From Pseudomonas arcuscaelestis (GTDB lineage: Bacteria; Pseudomonadota; Gammaproteobacteria; Pseudomonadales; Pseudomonadaceae): 64,000 nucleotides of DNA. The position numbers and the translations under genes were made by a program. The stretch covers positions 1 through 64,000 of the forward strand of contig NZ_JACOPV010000002.1 in assembly GCF_016881005.1 (NCBI RefSeq), written 5' to 3'. How positions within the stretch are numbered: position 1 is the stretch's first letter; each line of letters starts with the position of its first letter. The notes below the pieces were generated by a model. The model was given only the letters and a program-made list of their open reading frames with translations. It was not told the origin of the DNA and did no database searches. Of the stretch, positions 52,493 through 62,161 are shown piece after piece.

Positions 52493-52528
52493 CATAACTC
52501 AACTAAATAGTCATTTAGTTGAGTTATG
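52493..52528. repeat. perfect 15-bp inverted repeat, probable terminator or island end
   Basis: CATAACTCAACTAAA and its exact complement with a 6-nt spacer, followed by TTTAA. It lies 135 nt after the stefin gene and 85 nt before the convergent monooxygenase end. A bidirectional terminator is the simplest reading; an island boundary site is possible. Confidence 0.6.
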
Positions 52529-52613
52529 TTTAATTCGCAAGAAATTGCAAGCCTCGGCTGTTCAACTGGTAGTTGCTTTACATGCGCACCAATCCGAAGA
52601 AGGTCTCGCACGT

Positions 52614-53399
52614 TTACACAATTCCACCATCTCCCAGCCCCACCTGCGCCGCCACCGCCCCCTTGCGCGCACGGTACGCCATCGCCATTTCCATCGATCG
52701 TTTGAAGCGGCCATCACACTCTCCGCGCTCCAGCGCCATGCACACCTTCGCTTCATCCACCAGTTGCGCCAGCCGCCCCGCGTAATGCTCTCGCGCCTGG
52801 AAGTTGTCGATGGCGTATCCGGTCAACTGGCACAGCACCCCTTGCGCGCCACGGCCCAATGCCGCGACCACTGCGTTACCGGTCCGTATTCCGCCTGCGG
52901 CGATGACCGGAGCGTTATTCAACAGGGCCAGTTCATAAGCGAGGTTGGGACTGCTTCGATCTGCTTGGGCGATAAGCGCATCGGCACCCGCCTCCATCGC
53001 ATGTATGGCTTGTCTGGATTGCTTGACCTGCTGCAGTACCTGCACGCCTGCGCGTTTGAACTGCTCGATCACACTGCTCTGCACAGTTGACGCGAGTATC
53101 ACGATGGGTACCTGCAACGTTAGGCACGCCTGGATCTGTTCGTTATGTAGCGATCGTGCGGTACACGTGCAGTCGAGGATCGCCGCAAATGGACGTTGGC
53201 TGAGGGCTTGGTAGGCAAAAACCTGCTGCTGTAGCTGAGCGCTCGTTACTCTCGCCGTCTGTATGCAGCCCAAACCACCGGCATTGCCGATGGCAGCTGC
53301 AAACTCGGCTTGGTCGACCTGCGGCCCTGCCAGGCAAATGATCGGGTAGCGGCAACCGAGGGATTTTGCCAGCGGGGTTTGCAGCGACGGGTAAGACAT
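52614..53399 (-). CDS. nitronate monooxygenase-type FMN protein
   Basis: A 261-residue protein with a TIM-barrel NMO outline: PIICLAGPQVDQAEFAAAIGNAGGLGC, then DALIAQADRSSPN, NAPVIAAGGIRTGNAVVAALGRGAQGVLCQ (FMN phosphate site) and VCMALERGECDG. Members oxidise nitronates or act as enoyl reductases. At 261 residues it is shorter than the usual 320-350, lacking part of the central insert; whether it works is unclear. ATG at 53399 follows AAGGAG by 6 nt. Confidence 0.75.
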   Translation of the reverse strand: MSYPSLQTPLAKSLGCRYPIICLAGPQVDQAEFAAAIGNAGGLGCIQTARVTSAQLQQQVFAYQALSQRPFAAILDCTCTARSLHNEQIQACLTLQVPIVILASTVQSSVIEQFKRAGVQVLQQVKQSRQAIHAMEAGADALIAQADRSSPNLAYELALLNNAPVIAAGGIRTGNAVVAALGRGAQGVLCQLTGYAIDNFQAREHYAGRLAQLVDEAKVCMALERGECDGRFKRSMEMAMAYRARKGAVAAQVGLGDGGIV

Positions 53400-53714
53400 G
53401 ACCAACTCCTTTTCGCAGTCAATGCGATGCAGAGGGCATGGTAGGCCGATGCCGGAAATAGATTAAATGCAAATTATTGAACTCTCTTATCAATATGAGT
53501 GAAGTCACACTGATATCAAAAAAAGTGCAGGCAATGCGCATTAATTTGAATTGGTGAAGGTGCTGCAGCTGGTCGCAAAATGGCCGGAGATTCAGTCGCT
53601 TACCGCACTACATGCGTTCCTGTGTCGTGATTTGGACTCGCCTCCCCGTGGTTGAAATCCCCGCTGCGAAGTTGCCCCGCCCTCTTCTTTCCTTGCTAAT
53701 TGCCGAGTGCATTT
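53400..53714. other. intergenic region before the EmrAB-type pump
   Basis: 315 bases between divergent genes. It carries AT-rich promoter-like sequence around 53460-53560, but no regulator gene or clear operator was seen. Confidence 0.4.
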
Positions 53715-54872
53715 ATGCCCAAGCTTTCCCTGTCGCTCAACAGACACGACCTATCCATTTTCGTTGCCGCCCTTGTGCTGCTGATCGCTGCGTTATCGTG
53801 GATCGTATTAGACTCCGACGTTGTAAGTACCGAGGATGCCTATGTGCAGGGTAACGTGGTACAGGTAACCAGTCAGGTAGGCGGTACGGTGATCGGTATC
53901 GAAGCTGATACCACCGACCATGTCGAATCTGGCCGGGTGTTGGTACGCCTTAATCCCGTGGATGCCCAGATCCGCTACAAGCGTGCTGAAGCCGCATTGG
54001 CGCGTGCCACCCGCCAGGCCCGAACTCAGTACCTGCAGGTGCAGCAACTCGATGCGGAGCTTGATCAGCGCCGCAATGACCTGGCCAAGGCCCGCGCTGA
54101 CCTCGCCCGGCGTCAACAGCTGGTAGGCATTGGCGCCGTTTCAAAGGAAGAGATCCGTCATGCCGAGGTCATCGCCCAGAACGCTCGGTCTGCCCTGGTT
54201 GTTTCTCAGCAGGTACTGGCCCAGCGCCGTGCTCTGGTTGATGGCACCCACTTGGAAAGCCACCCCGAAGTGCTCGCGGCAGCTGCCGACTTGCGCGACG
54301 CCTATATCGCCCTGTTGCGCACGACCATAGCCGCACCGGTCACGGGCACAGTAACCCAGCGCGGGGTGCAGGCAGGCCAGCACATCAGCCCGGGTTTGGC
54401 CTTGATGTCGGTGGTTCCACTGGATTCATTGTGGGTCAACGCCAACTTCAAGGAGTCCCAGCTTGAACACCTGCGCATTGGCCAGCCGGTAATACTGACG
54501 TCAGAAGTCTACGGCACCAATGTTGAATATCACGGCAGCGTCGCCGGCCTCGATGCTGGTACCGGCAGTGCTTTCTCGCTGCTGCCTGCACAGAATGCGA
54601 CAGGGAATTGGATCAAGGTCACCCAGCGCGTACCGGTGCGCATTACCCTGCAAGGCGCCGAACTGCTGCGACAGCCGCTACGCATTGGCATGACCATGCA
54701 CGCCAAGGTCGATACCCGCGATCACCGGGGTACGCAAGTGAGCAGCGCAATTGCCCTGGACGACTCTTATCAGACCCATGTCTTTGACCAAGAAATGCGT
54801 GAGGCCGATCGCCGCGTCGCGCAGGTCATTCATGCCAACACCACCACTCAGGCCGCTTTGGCGGGCCGGTAA
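53715..54872 (+). CDS. HlyD/EmrA-type membrane fusion protein
   Basis: A 385-residue periplasmic adaptor. One N-terminal membrane helix (LSIFVAALVLLIAALSWIVL), then a lipoyl half (VQVTSQVGGTVIGIEADTTDHVESG), a long coiled hairpin about 80-180, and IAAPVTGTVTQRGVQAGQHISPG for the second lipoyl half and barrel. It links the MFS pump at 54877 to an outer-membrane channel. ATG at 53715 has no strong ribosome binding site; a TTG five codons upstream is possible. No TolC-like gene adjoins. Confidence 0.88.
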   Translation: MPKLSLSLNRHDLSIFVAALVLLIAALSWIVLDSDVVSTEDAYVQGNVVQVTSQVGGTVIGIEADTTDHVESGRVLVRLNPVDAQIRYKRAEAALARATRQARTQYLQVQQLDAELDQRRNDLAKARADLARRQQLVGIGAVSKEEIRHAEVIAQNARSALVVSQQVLAQRRALVDGTHLESHPEVLAAAADLRDAYIALLRTTIAAPVTGTVTQRGVQAGQHISPGLALMSVVPLDSLWVNANFKESQLEHLRIGQPVILTSEVYGTNVEYHGSVAGLDAGTGSAFSLLPAQNATGNWIKVTQRVPVRITLQGAELLRQPLRIGMTMHAKVDTRDHRGTQVSSAIALDDSYQTHVFDQEMREADRRVAQVIHANTTTQAALAGR

Positions 54873-54876
54873 TGTT

Positions 54877-56397
54877 ATGAGCCGTCGGTACGCCCTGTTA
54901 GCGATCATCTTTTTGCTCAACCTTGTCGAGTTTCTCCAGATCGGTATGGTGTCATTCGCTGCTGCGCCGATTCGTGGCGAAATCGATGCCAGTCCCGAGG
55001 AGTACAGCTTCATTGCTGCGCTGTATGCGTGCGTTGCCGTGGTCATGATTGCCAAGAAGCACTGGTTCATCGAACGCATGGGGCTGCGCCATTATGTTCA
55101 CGCTTCGATTGTGGTGCACATCGCGGGCTGCCTGATGTGTGCGGCAAGTCATGACCTTGGGATGTTCACCGCGGGGCGGGTGATCATGGCCCTGGGCGGC
55201 GCAGCATTCATGACTACCGCTCGAGTGCTGGTACACCAGTTGCCCGCTGGATCGGTGCGCTTTGGTGGGGTCAAGGCGTTCTTCGCAGGGCTCGCCGTAG
55301 GCACCGGATTGGCGCCGCTGCTGGCGTCTCTGGCAGTCACCGAGGACCATTGGCAAACAATGTTCTGGCTGCTCATTGCGGTTACCGTTACGGTGGCAAT
55401 ATTGGCTTGCCGGTGTTTGCCAGCAGATGCCCATGCCGACGACGCGCGCAGCCCATCTAATCTTGGGCGCATCTTGTTGTTGGCGGTGGCGTCGTTCTTT
55501 CTGCTGTATCTACTCCAGCGTTCGTATTACAACTTTTATGACGACCGCGCGATATTCGGGATCTTTTGCGCTTTAGCGGGTTTTGCCCTTTACAGCTATT
55601 TTCATGCCGAGCACCGCAATGAAAAGCCACTGCTTATGGTGCGGGAGTTGTGGCAGAGGCCTCGGTTTGTGTTCGGTGTGGCTGTATTCAGCTTCGCCTA
55701 TGTCGTGCAAGGTGCGAACAACTTCATACTGCCGGCCTTCCTGCAAACCGGCATGGGCTATGCCTGGGAAACTATCGGCAAGCAGCAGTCGTTGGGCCTG
55801 GCGATGACGGTAGTAACGTGGGCAGTGATGCTACGCATCATCAATACCCATCCCGGGTCGAAGAAATTCCACATTGCCGGCTTCATCGCTCTGGGCAGCT
55901 TCGCGTGGCTATTGGCGCATGTCGCGCCCGACACCGATCTCGTCGGACACATTCTGCCTGCACTGGCGCTTAACGGCTGTTTCATTATGTTGGTGATTCC
56001 CACTACAGCAATCCAGGCCTTCGCCGACGTGGCCCACGACGACAAGTTGTTTGCCCATGCGCAGCAGGTCAAGAACATGCTGCGCGAAATCTTCACGGCC
56101 CTGGGCACCTGCCTGGCCACGTTGTTTTCCCAATGGCGAAGCACTGAGCAATATAACCTGCTCAACCTGCGCTTGACCCATGCCGATGCGGCCTTTGGCA
56201 GCTATGTCGATATCCTGGCCCGGCATTTTGGTCAAAACCACGAGAGTGCACAGGCCGGGAAAATGGCTCTGATTTATGTCGGCCAACAAGTTAACCAGCA
56301 AATCAGTTATCTGGTGGGGATCGAATACTTCACTGCCATTGCGGTGCTGGCGGTGGTCTGTACGGTGTTGATTGCCTGGCAAAACATATTCCGTTGA
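54877..56397 (+). CDS. EmrB/DHA2-type MFS drug exporter
   Basis: A 506-residue, 14-helix MFS protein. YALLAIIFLLNLVEFLQIGMV is the first helix, GRVIMALGGAAFMTTARVLVHQLP corresponds to motif C-like packing in helix 4-5, and there is a large C-terminal loop. It begins 4 nt after the adaptor's stop; the upstream frame has no homology. It probably exports hydrophobic compounds with the adaptor. No regulator lies next to it. Confidence 0.88.
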   Translation: MSRRYALLAIIFLLNLVEFLQIGMVSFAAAPIRGEIDASPEEYSFIAALYACVAVVMIAKKHWFIERMGLRHYVHASIVVHIAGCLMCAASHDLGMFTAGRVIMALGGAAFMTTARVLVHQLPAGSVRFGGVKAFFAGLAVGTGLAPLLASLAVTEDHWQTMFWLLIAVTVTVAILACRCLPADAHADDARSPSNLGRILLLAVASFFLLYLLQRSYYNFYDDRAIFGIFCALAGFALYSYFHAEHRNEKPLLMVRELWQRPRFVFGVAVFSFAYVVQGANNFILPAFLQTGMGYAWETIGKQQSLGLAMTVVTWAVMLRIINTHPGSKKFHIAGFIALGSFAWLLAHVAPDTDLVGHILPALALNGCFIMLVIPTTAIQAFADVAHDDKLFAHAQQVKNMLREIFTALGTCLATLFSQWRSTEQYNLLNLRLTHADAAFGSYVDILARHFGQNHESAQAGKMALIYVGQQVNQQISYLVGIEYFTAIAVLAVVCTVLIAWQNIFR

Positions 56398-56647
56398 AGG
56401 CCCTTGTACAGTCAGCCACGCGTTAGGCACCGTAAGCGGTGCTTCGAGTTCCCCTGCTCAGGCGCAATTGTGGATATCGGCTTTACTTGTCTGCGACGTC
56501 GCTGTCCTATCGTTGACTCAGGTCACGACGTTGAGTGCCAATCGCGCGAGGATGGCTGCAAGCACGAATCGCAGCGAACTCCAGCCAACGCGCCAGCGTA
56601 GGCGACTTCGTGGATTCAGGAACGCAGTACTGCATAAGGAGACCGAA

Positions 56648-57523
56648 ATGTCCCAGTTGAGCCATATACTGGTTGCCACCGACCTGTCCGCCTCGGCCCG
56701 TCACGCGGCAGAGCGCGCGGCACTATTGAGCAAGGAGTTGGCGGCTTCTCTGGATTTGCTCTATGTTGCCAATCCTGCCCCGTTCGAGCGTCTCAAGCAG
56801 ATTGTCGCGCCTGATGACGACCTGCTGGCCAAGGCCCTTGCCAGTGCCAAAGAAAAAGCCCACGAGCAGGCTGACAGCCTGTTCCAGCGCTACGACGTGA
56901 GCGCGGGCAGCCATGTTGTGCCAGGTTCGGTCATCACCGAAGTCACCCGTGTGGTGCAGGACAAACGCATCAACCTGCTGGTCTGTGGCGCCAAGGGCCA
57001 GAGCGTGGTTCGTCACTTGCTGCTGGGCTCGACCGTCCAGCGCATGCTCAACCGCATGCTCTGCCCGCTACTGGTAGTCAAACAGGCGCCACGTCGCGAG
57101 TACCGTACCTTGCTGGTGCCGGTTGATTTCTCGCCGTCGTCCCTACGCGCCATCAAGCTGGCCATGGCCGTTGCACCGCAGGCCGAAATCATTCTTCTGC
57201 ACGTGTTCGAAGCGCCCTTCGAGGGCAGTATGCGTTTCGCCCATGTAGACCATGACACCCTCACCCACTACCGCAACGTGATCAAGAAGGACGCGATACA
57301 GCAGCTTGCTGCCTTGAGCGAAGCGGCTGGGGTGCCCGATGCGCGGCAGGTGGTGGTGCATGGTGACGCTGCCTGGCGAATCGTCGAGCAGGAGCAGGAG
57401 TTGGACTGCGACCTGATCGTGATAGGCAAGCAAGGTGAAAGTGCACTGGAAGAGCTGCTGGTAGGCAGCATCACCAAGCACGTACTCAGTGAATCCCAAG
57501 GCGACGTGCTGGTATCGCTGTAA
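56648..57523 (+). CDS. tandem-domain universal stress protein 3
   Basis: A 291-residue protein with two UspA domains. ILVATDLSASARHAAERA starts the first, whose end GAKGQSVVRHLLLGSTVQRMLNRMLCPLLVV is a good ATP-type motif. The second begins LVPVDFSPSSLRAI and ends GKQGESALEELLVGSITKHVLSESQGDVLV. It is third such protein in the window and more conserved than the two FNR-linked ones. ATG at 56648 is chosen; an upstream in-frame extension of 92 codons has no homology. A hairpin follows at 57543. Confidence 0.88.
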   Translation: MSQLSHILVATDLSASARHAAERAALLSKELAASLDLLYVANPAPFERLKQIVAPDDDLLAKALASAKEKAHEQADSLFQRYDVSAGSHVVPGSVITEVTRVVQDKRINLLVCGAKGQSVVRHLLLGSTVQRMLNRMLCPLLVVKQAPRREYRTLLVPVDFSPSSLRAIKLAMAVAPQAEIILLHVFEAPFEGSMRFAHVDHDTLTHYRNVIKKDAIQQLAALSEAAGVPDARQVVVHGDAAWRIVEQEQELDCDLIVIGKQGESALEELLVGSITKHVLSESQGDVLVSL

Positions 57524-57542
57524 CGCTCAAAAGCGTCAGGCT

Positions 57543-57578
57543 ATCGCCCCACCCTCCTCTGCCGGAGGTCGGGGCGAT
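57543..57578. terminator. bidirectional terminator
   Basis: Stem ATCGCCCCACCCTCC with GGAGGTCGGGGCGAT (two mismatches) and a 6-nt loop, between convergent usp and ybdK genes. Confidence 0.65.
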
Positions 57579-57586
57579 TGCTGGCA

Positions 57587-58711
57587 TCAAAGGGCTTGGC
57601 GACTTTCCTCAAGTAATTGCTCGGCCACTGCCATTAACGGCGACGGGGTGTGGGCAGCAGCATCAAAGAAACGCAGTTGCCGCTCGGCGCTGGTACCTGC
57701 GCGCAACAGCCGTCGGGCTTGGTCGAACAACCCCTCCTCGCCCAACGCTTGAGCGGTCGAACCGAAGGTGTCGTTGGCCTGATCCAGCCACTGCTCGAGT
57801 GTCAGCGTATCGCCGGCAGGTGCGAGCACATAGCGACCATGGCGTCCCCAGCGGCGAGCCTGGGCACGATTCTCTTTGAGTAACCAACCTATCGGCGCGG
57901 TGTAGCCACTACCCGGTTTCGCCTGACAACAGGCGTGGCGGACCATTAGCCGAAACAGCCCTGCCAGGAGTAGCGCGTCAGCCAACCGAGGACAAGCATC
58001 GGTAATGCGCAGTTCCAGGGTGGGAAAGCTCAAAGAAGGTCTGATCGCCCACCACACATTGGCCTTGGCGGCGATGGCGCCCGCTTGCCGGAGTGTGTCG
58101 AGGTACTGAGCGAATGCCGTTTCATTGGCCAGATGTTCGGGGATGCCCATGCGTGGCCATTCATCGCACACCGCCTGGCGATAGCTCATGTAACCGCTGT
58201 TCACGCCATCCCAGAACGGCGAAGACGTGCTCATGGCCAGCAACAGCGGCGTCCAGGGCAGTACTTCGTTCATCACCGCGATACGGTCGACCCCTGCGGG
58301 GATTTCAGCGTGAACATGCAGCCCAGACAACACGCTGCGCCGTGCAACCAGGGCAAACTCGGCGAACAGTTCACGAAAGTGACTTTGCGGTGTTTGCTGT
58401 TGTTCACGCCAGTCGGCAAGCGGATGGGCGCCGGCGCAGATGAACCCTAGGCCGTGCTCGGCCAATGCTTGACCGAGCCGCGCGCGCGCCTTTCCCATGT
58501 ATTCGGCGGCTTGATCGGTTTGGGTGAACACCGGCGAAGCCAGCTCGACTTGGCCCTGGAACATCTCGTAGGCAAAACCGGCGCCCAATGCTTCGCGACA
58601 AGCCGCAAGCACAGGTTCATCCGGTGCTGCCAGCATACGTCGGGTCTTGAGGTCAGTGATGAAGTATTCCTCTTCGATCCCAAACCGCTGAACAACACCA
58701 TTGGCACTCAT
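57587..58711 (-). CDS. ybdK: YbdK-type carboxylate-amine ligase
   Basis: A 374-residue ATP-grasp-like GCS2 ligase. FGIEEEYFITD (metal-binding Glu cluster), EMFQGQVELASPV, GLHVHAEIP and PTLELRITDACP are family hallmarks. YbdK weakly joins glutamate and cysteine in vitro; its natural substrate is unknown. The start abuts the methyltransferase stop (shared base at 58711), so they are co-translated. It belongs to a four-gene leftward cluster with the haem-oxygenase-like protein. Confidence 0.88.
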   Translation of the reverse strand: MSANGVVQRFGIEEEYFITDLKTRRMLAAPDEPVLAACREALGAGFAYEMFQGQVELASPVFTQTDQAAEYMGKARARLGQALAEHGLGFICAGAHPLADWREQQQTPQSHFRELFAEFALVARRSVLSGLHVHAEIPAGVDRIAVMNEVLPWTPLLLAMSTSSPFWDGVNSGYMSYRQAVCDEWPRMGIPEHLANETAFAQYLDTLRQAGAIAAKANVWWAIRPSLSFPTLELRITDACPRLADALLLAGLFRLMVRHACCQAKPGSGYTAPIGWLLKENRAQARRWGRHGRYVLAPAGDTLTLEQWLDQANDTFGSTAQALGEEGLFDQARRLLRAGTSAERQLRFFDAAAHTPSPLMAVAEQLLEESRQAL

Positions 58712-59691
58712 CAGCGCAGCCGCGACACGGTCAGGGCTACCACCGCGATCCGCTCGACCTGCTCGTAGCCGGGTTTTTCCAACTCTTCTCCGAAGACATC
58801 GGGGTCAAGTTCGCGGTAAGTCCAAGCGAAAGTGGCATCGGTCAGCAGGCGCTGTGCAGCAGCCAGGAACGGGTCGCTGCCTGCCACCATCGCCACGCCG
58901 GTGTACAACAGCAAAGTGCCATGCACTTGCAGGCGCGGCAGTGACTCCTCGAGAATGCGTAACGACAAGTGTTCACCCAGGGCACCGCCGCCATGCCGGT
59001 AAGCCCGTTGTTGCACGTCGTTCATGTAAGGCGGGTTGGCCAGAATCAGATCGAAGCGTCCTTCGACACTGCTGAGCACATCGCTGTGGTAGACGCTGAC
59101 GTTAGTGGCCTCGGCCAGTTCAGCATTCACTGCGCACAGGCGCAGGGCCCGTGGATTGATATCCAGCGCAAGTACTTCAGCGTCCCTGCGTGCCCGCGCC
59201 ACCACCAGGGCACCTACGCCGGCACCGCAGCCAATGTCCACTGCACGGTGGACGGGTGTGAAATGCTGTAGCAGGTGTTCTTCGATCAAACTGGCGAAGC
59301 GATAGCTGTCAGGCCCGAAAAATACCGCATCGGCCTCAGTCGTCGGAAACGCCGAATGGGCCAGCAACAAGGGGCCAAGGCTGGACCAACGGACGGTGCT
59401 GCGATACAGCCCGGCGCACCTCTGAACAATACCGGCCTCCTCCAGCATGGCCAGGTCGTTTGCCTTGAACAGGTTGGCTTCAAATGGCCTCGACCAGCCA
59501 AAAACACCGCGTAGGTCTTCGTTGCGAGGGTTGTTGGGGCGATTGTTGACGCGTTGGTGGGTCAAGGGTGTCGGGGTGATGAAGCGGTAACCGTCAGCCT
59601 GCAAGCGTCGCCCCAGCCCAAGCAGAGCCTGGTCGGCCAAAGGCTGGTGCGGGTATACAGGGCGTTCGGGACATTTGACGAAATCAACCAT
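58711..59691 (-). CDS. class I SAM-dependent methyltransferase (HemK/PrmB-like)
   Basis: A 326-residue methyltransferase. AVDIGCGAGVGALVVARAR is the SAM motif and LILANPPYMND the NPPY motif, typical of N-methylation of Gln or other amides, as in PrmB/HemK and in methylases acting on nucleobases. The N-terminal 130 residues carry a family-specific domain. Neighbour genes point to a small-molecule substrate rather than a ribosomal protein. It is coupled to ybdK and lies 18 nt after the haem-oxygenase-like gene. Confidence 0.85.
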   Translation of the reverse strand: MVDFVKCPERPVYPHQPLADQALLGLGRRLQADGYRFITPTPLTHQRVNNRPNNPRNEDLRGVFGWSRPFEANLFKANDLAMLEEAGIVQRCAGLYRSTVRWSSLGPLLLAHSAFPTTEADAVFFGPDSYRFASLIEEHLLQHFTPVHRAVDIGCGAGVGALVVARARRDAEVLALDINPRALRLCAVNAELAEATNVSVYHSDVLSSVEGRFDLILANPPYMNDVQQRAYRHGGGALGEHLSLRILEESLPRLQVHGTLLLYTGVAMVAGSDPFLAAAQRLLTDATFAWTYRELDPDVFGEELEKPGYEQVERIAVVALTVSRLR

Positions 59692-59709
59692 GACGGCATC
59701 CTTGGCGGG

Positions 59710-61077
59710 TCAGCGCAAACGGGTTCGTAGCTCGATAAAGCGGCGCGTAGCGAACAAGCCGGCAGGACGGCTGTGACGCTGTGGGCCGAGCCAAGGCAAC
59801 AACAGGGCAATCTGCGCATCGGCGGGCTGGCCTTTGAGTGATGCACTGAGTGCCTCGGTTTCCGCATCTTCGGGCAACTCAACAGCGGCTACGTTGGAAA
59901 TACGCCGTCGCGCACACCGACGACGACCATCGTGCCAGTCACCAGCAATCCAATCATGTATCAGCTGCTTTTCGAAGCCGCTGAACACCCCAAACATGGC
60001 CGCTCCAGGCCCGTCGATCAGCTGCCAGAAACGGCTGTTTGTCGGGTCCTGATGACGTTGGATCCAGCCCTTGCCTTGGAGGGCGCGTAGGAAGTCGGGC
60101 ATTTGCCCAGGTTCACTGAGCCATTGGTTAACGGTCTTGCCCTCGAAACTGGCGTAGTCGGAGTGCATGTGCTGGCCGAAAGGACGCTTGCGTTCGAGCA
60201 TCGCCAACAACTCCTGCTCCAGATCGAAAGCTTGGATGACCGCAGTGGTGCTTGTGCCCAGATCATTGAGCGCGTAACCCCGTGCGACCCGCTTCCAGTA
60301 CAACTGCGGGTCCATGCCCACCGGCATCAATTCGCTTACGGCCACTACCGCCCGGCGGGCATGCCCGGTGCTGGCGTTGTCGATGGTGACATGAAGGCTG
60401 AAATAATAAGGGTCGATGCCCAGCTCAATGAGTTCGTAGGCACAGACCAGCAAATGCAATGGCAATTGCTCGTAACCAAGGTTATAGCCCAGCACTTCGG
60501 GCATGAAGTCACTGGCGCAACAGCCTAGCGCCAACTGGATCGCGCCTTGGTGAAAGTGTTCGTCGGCAAGCCCCTGGTCGCTCTCGCAATCATGTTCGGC
60601 CAACAGGCGTCGGTAGATGGCGACATGGTTCTGGGCACCCTGTCCATCACCGAGCTCTTCCAGGTACGTAGTTATCAGGCCGTTGTAGCGATAGTCCTGC
60701 CAGTGTTCCAGCACACCATACAGCCATGCACCATCGACCAGTTTGGTGGGCGCCACGCTGCGCAATGTGTGCAGCGCGTGCGCCTTGTTGTGAAAATATC
60801 TGCGCACGGCCCCTTGCTTGCGCTGCTCCAGGTAGTCGGCGTATTCGGCCGCCACCGCCACGCAGTTTTGCTCGACCCAATGCGCCAGTTGTTGCGCATC
60901 TGGCGGTAGCCCGGTGGCCACGTCTTCGACTGCGGCCAGTTGTTGCTGCAAAAACGTGGCCGCCGCTTGCGCGGCCTCCTCTTTCTCGCTGGACAGCAGG
61001 TGCTGATACAGCTCACGCAGTGAACCATGGCGGTGTAATTCGGCAAGATCGCCGCTCATGGGTTTCAGCAAGGTCAT
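59710..61077 (-). CDS. iron-containing redox enzyme (haem-oxygenase-like, PF14518 type)
   Basis: A 455-residue protein. The central half is a haem-oxygenase-like helical domain, with ADEHFHQGAIQLALG, PEVLGYNLGYEQLP, YELIELGIDPYYFSLHVTIDNASTGHAR: the His-x3-Asp and following His are typical diiron ligands. The C-terminal third is extra and unknown. ATG at 61077 follows GGAG by 6 nt. It stands in an operon with a methyltransferase and an amide-forming ligase, suggesting an unexplored oxidative tailoring pathway. Confidence 0.82.
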   Translation of the reverse strand: MTLLKPMSGDLAELHRHGSLRELYQHLLSSEKEEAAQAAATFLQQQLAAVEDVATGLPPDAQQLAHWVEQNCVAVAAEYADYLEQRKQGAVRRYFHNKAHALHTLRSVAPTKLVDGAWLYGVLEHWQDYRYNGLITTYLEELGDGQGAQNHVAIYRRLLAEHDCESDQGLADEHFHQGAIQLALGCCASDFMPEVLGYNLGYEQLPLHLLVCAYELIELGIDPYYFSLHVTIDNASTGHARRAVVAVSELMPVGMDPQLYWKRVARGYALNDLGTSTTAVIQAFDLEQELLAMLERKRPFGQHMHSDYASFEGKTVNQWLSEPGQMPDFLRALQGKGWIQRHQDPTNSRFWQLIDGPGAAMFGVFSGFEKQLIHDWIAGDWHDGRRRCARRRISNVAAVELPEDAETEALSASLKGQPADAQIALLLPWLGPQRHSRPAGLFATRRFIELRTRLR

Positions 61078-61191
61078 GAAGTTCTCCGCAGGCATAAGGC
61101 GCATCATCACGCGCCATAGCCATGTGGAAAGCTGTAAGCAGGCCAAGGTGCCGGGCAGCGGACGAACGGTAGTCTGCAGCGTATAGGCGAT

Positions 61192-61986
61192 CTATTTGAG
61201 TTTGCGCGTATCCAGTTCTATCCAGGTCGGCGCATGGTCGCTGGCATGTGCCTCATTACGCACCCAGGCATCTACGCCGGCGTTTTTCAGGCAAGGTTTT
61301 AGCGTTGGATTGAGCAGCAAGTGATCAATGCGCAAGCCAGCGTTCTTCTGCCAATGCTGGCGGAAGTAGTCCCAGAAAGTGTAGATCCTGTCGTTGGCGT
61401 ACAGATGGCGCAGCGCATCGGTCCAGCCCTGCTGCAAGAGGCGCTGGTAGCACTCGCGGCTCTGCGGTTGCAGCAAGGCATCTTTGAGCCATGAACGGGT
61501 GTTGTAGATGTCGAAGTCGGTCGGCACCACGTTGTAATCGCCGGCCAGCACCACAGGATGATCGCTGCCTTGCAAGGTAGCAGCATGCTCGATCAATCGT
61601 TCGAACCAGGCCAGTTTGTAATCGAACTTCGGGCCCGGTTGCGGATTGCCGTTAGGTAGATACAAGCAGCCGACCAGTATCCCGTGCACTGCCGCCTCCA
61701 GATAGCGGCTTTGTGGATCGCCTTCGGTGCCGGGCAAGCCGCGGCGTACCTCAAGCGGTTCGGCATCGCGAGCGAGGATGGCCACGCCATTCCAGGAAGC
61801 CTGGCCCATGAACAGGCTGGCATAACCGATTGCCTCGAGGTCGGCCTTGGGAAAGTACCGGTCTACGGCCTTGAGTTCCTGCAAACACGCGATGTCAGGG
61901 CGTTCACGTTCGAGCCAGGCCAACAGGTTCGGCAACCGGGCGCGAATGCCATTGACGTTGAAGGTAGCGATCTTCAAGGTTTTCAT
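61192..61986 (-). CDS. xthA: exodeoxyribonuclease III
   Basis: A 264-residue AP endonuclease/3'-exonuclease. IATFNVNGIRARL, ACLQELKA (metal-binding Glu), LAGDYNVVPTDFD and LRIDHLLLN ... SDHAP (catalytic Asp/His) are all present. It removes 3'-blocking groups and cuts abasic sites in base-excision repair. It is close to, but 114 nt from, the cluster at 59710; co-expression is uncertain. Pseudomonas genomes usually hold a second xth elsewhere. Confidence 0.93.
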   Translation of the reverse strand: MKTLKIATFNVNGIRARLPNLLAWLERERPDIACLQELKAVDRYFPKADLEAIGYASLFMGQASWNGVAILARDAEPLEVRRGLPGTEGDPQSRYLEAAVHGILVGCLYLPNGNPQPGPKFDYKLAWFERLIEHAATLQGSDHPVVLAGDYNVVPTDFDIYNTRSWLKDALLQPQSRECYQRLLQQGWTDALRHLYANDRIYTFWDYFRQHWQKNAGLRIDHLLLNPTLKPCLKNAGVDAWVRNEAHASDHAPTWIELDTRKLK

Positions 61987-62161
61987 CGGATGGCGGTCCT
62001 GCAGCAGTTGCGAAGTCCGGAGCCTGGAAAAAATCTAAACCTTTTGCGTGGCACCAGGCTCAACAGTGGGCGGAGTCGGTGTCGCGCCAACAAAACACCT
62101 TCTTCAAACATCATCCTCACGTCCCGCCAACGGAGGGTGGGACACTGAATGTGGAGAAACC

